DNA of 7,705 nt. Source: JAMXLO01 sp036494925 (lineage in GTDB: Bacteria; Pseudomonadota; Alphaproteobacteria; Acetobacterales; Acetobacteraceae). The stretch spans positions 1 to 7,705 of the forward strand of contig DASXNR010000078.1 of NCBI GenBank assembly GCA_036494925.1, in the 5' to 3' direction. The translations under genes were made by a program, and so were the position numbers. The notes under the pieces were generated by a model. The model saw only the letters and a list, made by a program, of their open reading frames with translations. It was not told the origin of the DNA and made no database searches. The stretch's first letter is position 1. Every line of letters begins with the position of its first letter. Positions 4,541-7,705 of this stretch are shown here, piece after piece.

Positions 4541-6433
4541 TCAGATCGCGACCCGTACCCCGAGTTCCACCACTCGATCGTAGGGAATCCGGAAGAATTC
4601 CGTCGCCGGCACCGCGTTGCGCGCCATCACCAGGAACAGCCAGTGGCGCCACCACGGCAGCTTCGGTACCGTCGCCGGCACCAGCACGTCGCGGCCGAGG
4701 AAATAGCTTGCCTGCATCGGATCGAATGCAACGCCGGACGCGGTCAGTTCCTCGAGCGCGCGCGGAATGTTCGGGCTCTCCATGAAGCCGTAGCGCAGGA
4801 TCACGCGGTGGATGCCCGGCGCCAGCTCGGCCACCTCGGTGCGCCGTTCCGGCCCGACCTCCGGCTCGTCCACGTTCTGCACTGTGACGAACAGCACCCG
4901 GTCGTGCAGTACCTTGTTGTGCTTGAGGTTGTGCAGCAGGGCGGTCGGCACGTAGTCCGGCTGGCTGGTCAGGAACACCGCCATGCCAGGCACGCGCACC
5001 GTGCGCGACTGCGGCAGCCGCGCCAAAAACGGCGCCAGTGGCAGACTGTCCTGCCGCCACCGCGCCAGCAACAGATCGCGCCCGCGCTTCCAGGACGTCA
5101 TCAAGGCGGTCAGCGCGATGCCCAGCACCAGCGGCACCCAGCCGCCCTCCAGCACCTTCAGCGTGTTGGCGGAGAAAAACACGAGATCGATCAGGAAGAA
5201 CAGACCGAACACCGAGATCGCCGAAGCGCGCGACCAGTGGAACTGGCGGCGGAACACCACCATCGCCAGCACGCAGGTGCACAGGAACGTGCCGGTCACC
5301 GCGATGCCGTAGGCGGATGCGAGGCTGTCCGAGGTCTTGAACACCAGCACCAGGATCAGCACACCGATCGCCAGCATGGTGTTGACCTGCGGCACATAGA
5401 TCTGACCTTCCTCGGTTATCGAGGTGTGGCGCACGGTCATGCGCGGCAGGAATCCCAGTTGCATGCATTGCCGCGTCACCGAATAGGCGCCCGAGATCAC
5501 CGCCTGGCTGGCGATGATCGTCGCCACCGTGGCCAGGATCACCATGGGCAGGCGCAGCCACTCCGGCACCAGCAGGAAGAACGGGTTGGCGACCGTGGTC
5601 GGGTCGCTGATGGTGAGCGCGCCCTGGCCGAAATAGTTCAGCACCAGTGACGGCAGCACGAAGTAGATCCAGGTCAGCCGGATCGGATGCGCGCCGAAGT
5701 GGCCCATGTCGGCATACAGCGCCTCGGCGCCGGTCACGCACAGCACCACCGCCCCGAGCACGATGAACGCCAGTCCCTTGTACTGGATGCACAGCCCCAC
5801 CGCGTAGCTGGGCGAGATCGCCATCAATACAAATGGATGTTTCACGATCTCGGCGATGCCGAGAACACCGATGGCGACGAACCACAGCGCCATCACCGGA
5901 CCGAAGATGCGGCCGACGCTGCCGGTGCCCCGCCACTGCACGGCAAACAGCAGCACGATCACCACCACACTGATCGGCAGTACATATTGTTGCAACTCGG
6001 GCGTGGAGACCTCGAGGCCCTCGACCGCCGACAGCACCGAGATCGCCGGCGTGATCACTCCGTCGCCGAAGAACAGGCAGGCCCCGGCGATGCCGACCAG
6101 GGTCAACGCGTGCCGGATGCCGGTGCCCACCGAAACCCGCTGGGCCAGCGCCATCAGTGCCAGGATGCCGCCTTCGCCGCGATTGTCGGCGTGCATCACC
6201 AGCGTCACGTACTTAACCGTGACGATCAGCACCAGCGACCAGAAGATCAGTGACAGGATGCCCATGACCTCGGTCGGGGTGATCGGCACGCCGCCGAACA
6301 GCTGCATGCTGGCCTTGAATGCGTAGAGCGGGCTGGTGCCGATGTCGCCATAGACCACGCCGAGGACGGCGAGCAGCATGCCGATGGCCGGCATCGGCTT
6401 GCGCAGGCCTCCTGCCGCGGCAGCCACGGTCAT
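4541..6433 (-). CDS. kup: Kup-family low-affinity potassium transporter
   Basis: This 630-residue inner-membrane protein is close to the usual Kup length (E. coli 622) and appears complete. It probably acts as a proton-coupled K+ importer, as known for Kup/TrkD. The N-terminal signature GVVYGDIGTSPLYAFK (25-40) is intact. So are NRGEGG (84-89), LFFGDGVITPAISVLSAVEG, TGAEALYADMGHFG and NYFGQGAL, which are characteristic of the family. About twelve hydrophobic helices fill residues 15-450. The last roughly 150 residues form the cytoplasmic domain, with VPGMAVFLTSQ, LLHNLKHNKVLHDRV and RYGFMESPNIP (547-557). ATG 6433 was chosen because it starts shortly before the first helix; an upstream in-frame ATG at 6529 would add a basic low-complexity extension overlapping the promoter. 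The only nearby SD-like GGAG is 11 bases away, so initiation may be modest. The gene is divergent from hdeD. Confidence 0.96.
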   Translation of the reverse strand: MTVAAAAGGLRKPMPAIGMLLAVLGVVYGDIGTSPLYAFKASMQLFGGVPITPTEVMGILSLIFWSLVLIVTVKYVTLVMHADNRGEGGILALMALAQRVSVGTGIRHALTLVGIAGACLFFGDGVITPAISVLSAVEGLEVSTPELQQYVLPISVVVIVLLFAVQWRGTGSVGRIFGPVMALWFVAIGVLGIAEIVKHPFVLMAISPSYAVGLCIQYKGLAFIVLGAVVLCVTGAEALYADMGHFGAHPIRLTWIYFVLPSLVLNYFGQGALTISDPTTVANPFFLLVPEWLRLPMVILATVATIIASQAVISGAYSVTRQCMQLGFLPRMTVRHTSITEEGQIYVPQVNTMLAIGVLILVLVFKTSDSLASAYGIAVTGTFLCTCVLAMVVFRRQFHWSRASAISVFGLFFLIDLVFFSANTLKVLEGGWVPLVLGIALTALMTSWKRGRDLLLARWRQDSLPLAPFLARLPQSRTVRVPGMAVFLTSQPDYVPTALLHNLKHNKVLHDRVLFVTVQNVDEPEVGPERRTEVAELAPGIHRVILRYGFMESPNIPRALEELTASGVAFDPMQASYFLGRDVLVPATVPKLPWWRHWLFLVMARNAVPATEFFRIPYDRVVELGVRVAI

Positions 6434-6463
6434 TGCGACGAATGCTCCGCGATCATGACCGGA

Positions 6464-6492
6464 CGCATACGCGCCCCGCCTGGGTGAAACAA
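6464..6492 (-). promoter_or_regulatory. candidate sigma-70-type promoter for kup
   Basis: On the reverse strand, TTGTTT (+ strand AAACAA 6487-6492) is followed after exactly 17 bases by TATGCG (+ strand CGCATA 6464-6469). Transcription would begin near 6457, leaving a leader of about 24 bases before ATG 6433. The -35 matches TTGACA at four positions and the -10 matches TATAAT at three. Position and spacing are good; the hexamers are only partial matches. Confidence 0.35.
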
Positions 6493-6533
6493 GCGCCGGC
6501 TGCCGGGCCAGGTTGCGCGGACGGCACATTCAT

Positions 6534-6550
6534 CGTTAACGTTCGGCCGA
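6534..6550. promoter_or_regulatory. two adjacent 8-bp palindromes abutting the hdeD start codon
   Basis: CGTTAACG (6534-6541) and TCGGCCGA (6543-6550) are both perfect palindromes, separated by one base, the second ending on the A of the hdeD ATG. They fill the place where a ribosome binding site would be expected. They could bind a repressor or mark the promoter. A weak TTGCGC (6513-6518), 17-base spacer and TTAACG (6536-6541) would place the transcript start almost at the ATG. All of this is inference from symmetry and spacing. Confidence 0.3.
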
Positions 6551-7104
6551 TGAGCGACCTGACAGCATCCGCCGACACCCGTCGCCCGCAAACCAGGTGG
6601 GGCTGGTTCGTCGCCCTCGGTATCGCACAGCTGCTGCTGGGCGCGGTCGCCTGGTTCGACGTCGTCGCCTTCACCATCGCGGGTGTCATCTTCATCGGCG
6701 CGCTGCTGGTGGTGGCCGGCGTGTTCCAGATCGTGCACGCCTTCATGGATCGCGAGTGGGGCGCGTTCGCGCTGCATCTGTTGGTGGGCATTCTTTACGT
6801 GATCGGCGGCTTCCTGCTGATGGACGAGCCGGTTCACGGTTCATTGATCATCACCATCCTGGTGGCGGCGGCGCTGATCATCGGCGGTATCCTGCGCATC
6901 GTCATCGGCGTGCGGCATCGGCATATGCCGGGATGGGGGCTGCTGGTGGCGGGTGGCCTGATCAGCCTGGTGGTCGGAGTGATGCTCTATCTGTCACTGC
7001 CGTGGTCCGGACTGTGGGTCGTCGGCACGCTGATTGCCGTGGAGCTGATCATGCACGGCGTATCGTGGATCCAATTCGGGCTGACGCTGCGCAAGACGGC
7101 TTAG
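6550..7104 (+). CDS. hdeD: HdeD-family six-helix membrane protein
   Basis: This 184-residue protein has a short polar N-terminus (1-16) and six hydrophobic segments at about 17-36, 38-66, 73-91, 98-121, 128-149 and 155-180. The helices come in pairs joined by short loops, the HdeD (DUF308) pattern, with repeated motifs such as AGVIFIGALLVVAGVFQIVHAF (44-65) and IIGGILRIVIGVRHR (110-124). In E. coli HdeD is an inner-membrane protein linked to acid resistance at high cell density; its molecular activity is unknown. ATG 6550 fits the family length; longer in-frame starts run through the kup promoter region. No Shine-Dalgarno is visible, so the message may be leaderless or poorly initiated. It is divergent from kup (116 bp between starts) and its stop overlaps the stop of the convergent small gene by three bases. 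Confidence 0.88.
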   Translation: MSDLTASADTRRPQTRWGWFVALGIAQLLLGAVAWFDVVAFTIAGVIFIGALLVVAGVFQIVHAFMDREWGAFALHLLVGILYVIGGFLLMDEPVHGSLIITILVAAALIIGGILRIVIGVRHRHMPGWGLLVAGGLISLVVGVMLYLSLPWSGLWVVGTLIAVELIMHGVSWIQFGLTLRKTA

Positions 7105-7328
7105 GCGCGGCGCCGCGGTGTTCGCAGGAGCGCGGCGACGTCCTCGGTTCCGATCAGCACGCTGCCGGGTTCCTCGCCGGCCGCGCCGAAGTGATCCTCG
7201 AGCGCCTCGCGGGAGCTGGCACAGCGTATCGTCTCGACTCCCGCCTGGGCGTTGCAGAACGCAACGTCGCGCGCACCGTCATAGCCGACGGCCGGGGCAT
7301 CGAACTGCAGGTCGAACCTCGGGATCAC
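7101..7328 (-). CDS. small protein resembling DUF1488, GTG start
   Basis: A 75-residue frame reads from GTG 7328. Its core FDAPAVGYDGARDVAFCNAQ (9-28), then IRCASSREALEDHFGA (34-49), resembles the short DUF1488 proteins. Those typically have a strand pair (YD-ARDVAF), a conserved Cys before (S)REALEDHFGA, and a charged tail. That assignment is from memory of the family pattern and is tentative. GTG 7328 is chosen because similarity ends just before it; an in-frame ATG at 7490 would add residues that look non-coding and cross the 14-bp hairpin. Ribosome binding is weak (GGGGCC region). The TAA at 7101-7103 overlaps the hdeD stop on the other strand. The tail ends in several arginines. No function is known. 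If no homologues exist it may be a spurious frame in G+C-rich DNA. Confidence 0.5.
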   Translation of the reverse strand: MIPRFDLQFDAPAVGYDGARDVAFCNAQAGVETIRCASSREALEDHFGAAGEEPGSVLIGTEDVAALLRTPRRRA

Positions 7329-7436
7329 TCTACGAGAGGCCCCGACGACCTTTTGAGCCCGATCGCGGATACACCCGGGTGCGACGAGACCGACTCCCTC
7401 ACCAAGCAGCCGGCACCGGCTCGATTTACCGGCAAG

Positions 7437-7474
7437 CGCTGTTATACGCAGTCCGCAGATTGCGTATAACAGCG
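7437..7474. terminator. perfect 14-bp hairpin after the beta-propeller gene, probable terminator or binding site
   Basis: CGCTGTTATACGCA (7437-7450) and TGCGTATAACAGCG (7461-7474) are exact reverse complements around a 10-base loop. The element starts six bases beyond the stop (7481-7483) of the leftward beta-propeller gene, the classic place for a terminator hairpin. No T-run follows on either strand, so it would be a T-less or Rho-assisted terminator, or a 3'-end stabilising stem. Its A+T-rich centre differs from its surroundings, so a regulatory binding site is also possible. Confidence 0.65.
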
Positions 7475-7480
7475 GGCGGC

Positions 7481-7705
7481 TTACGGCCACGCGGTAGCGA
7501 ACGATTCCGGCCCGGCGTCCTTGATCACAAGCGACTTGCCCGGCTTCAGCCTGTGGCCGTCCCAGCGGAACACGTTGATCTCGCGATCCGCCATGCTCTG
7601 CACCAGGATGGTGTGACCGTCGCGCGAGAAGGCGATCGCCTCGTTCCAGGGGCCGATCGGCGCCTGGTCGAGTTTGCGCAGTGTCTTGCCCTCCACCGCG
7701 AACAT
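7481..7705 (-). CDS. beta-propeller (YVTN/lactonase-like) protein, C-terminal part, cut by the window edge
   Basis: The last 74 codons of a leftward gene are visible, ending at TAA 7481-7483; the ATG at the window edge is probably internal. The residues read as propeller blades: GKTLRKLDQAPIGPWNEAIA, then FSRDGHTILVQSM (27-39), INVFRWDG (43-50) and the closing TAWP. FSxDGxxI followed by a strand and a short turn is the usual YVTN/lactonase blade pattern, and VFRWDG with a TAWP ending recalls proteins of the YncE/6-phosphogluconolactonase-like group. The N-terminus is absent, so a signal peptide cannot be assessed; such proteins are often exported. Substrate or partner is unknown. The hairpin at 7437-7474 follows its stop. 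Confidence 0.7.
   Translation of the reverse strand: MFAVEGKTLRKLDQAPIGPWNEAIAFSRDGHTILVQSMADREINVFRWDGHRLKPGKSLVIKDAGPESFATAWP

Noticed and set aside
4643..5650. 335-codon frame on the + strand over kup
   Set aside because: His/Gln/Arg-rich composition is typical of an antisense shadow of a G+C-rich membrane protein gene.
4464..5936. 490-codon reverse-strand frame within kup
   Set aside because: It overlaps kup in another frame, has Arg/Gly-rich low-complexity content and no family resemblance; the Kup frame is intact from end to end.
7329..7490. N-terminal extension of the DUF1488-like gene to ATG 7490
   Set aside because: It would run through the 14-bp hairpin and overlap the end of the beta-propeller gene, and the added residues look non-coding.
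1..7705. Phage defence island, toxin-antitoxin pair, integrase or CRISPR array
   Set aside because: No nuclease, transposase, integrase, toxin or regularly spaced repeat array is visible; all sizeable frames are explained by ordinary chromosomal families.

Overview
The window is high-GC, densely coded bacterial DNA. It most likely comes from an alphaproteobacterium, and the protein styles (short ThiE/TenI-like protein, TPR/glycosyltransferase plus DUF6165 plus YggS, Kup next to HdeD) suggest Acetobacteraceae or relatives in Rhodospirillales. That placement rests on remembered family resemblance, not on a search. Nothing here is a phage, plasmid, CRISPR array, rRNA or tRNA gene. It reads as an ordinary chromosomal housekeeping and stress-adaptation region.

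Left part (1-3104): the N-terminal part of a thiamine-phosphate-synthase-like gene runs leftwards off the window edge. A 245-bp divergent spacer (283-527) holds an 8-bp inverted repeat and three 10-bp tandem repeats. A tight rightward operon follows: a TPR protein with a C-terminal GT9-like glycosyltransferase domain, a DUF6165 protein (ATGA overlap), and the PLP-homeostasis protein YggS. The YggS start codon and strong ribosome binding site lie inside the DUF6165 gene.

Middle part (3105-4540): a large inverted repeat, read as a REP doublet (REPIN/BIME-like), sits between the convergent yggS and msrC genes. The leftward pair that follows is a MarR-type regulator and, 55 bp downstream, free methionine-(R)-sulfoxide reductase (msrC), with all three family cysteines. 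A perfect 8-bp inverted repeat just upstream of the regulator is a good candidate autoregulatory operator. The 353-bp spacer beyond it (4188-4540) has further inverted repeats but no convincing gene.

Right part (4541-7705): a Kup potassium transporter (leftward) is divergent from a six-helix HdeD-family membrane protein (rightward). The HdeD stop codon overlaps the stop of a small leftward gene that resembles DUF1488 proteins. A perfect 14-bp hairpin then follows the stop codon of a partial beta-propeller (YVTN/lactonase-like) gene that enters from the right edge.

Functionally, the genes point to stress adaptation: methionine-sulfoxide repair under a MarR regulator, potassium uptake, and an HdeD-type membrane protein linked in enterobacteria to acid resistance. 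These sit beside cofactor metabolism (thiamine, PLP) and a glycosyltransferase of unknown target. No clearly new system was found. The most useful leads are the REP doublet, the candidate MarR operator, the 7437-7474 hairpin and the small unassigned gene at 7101-7328.
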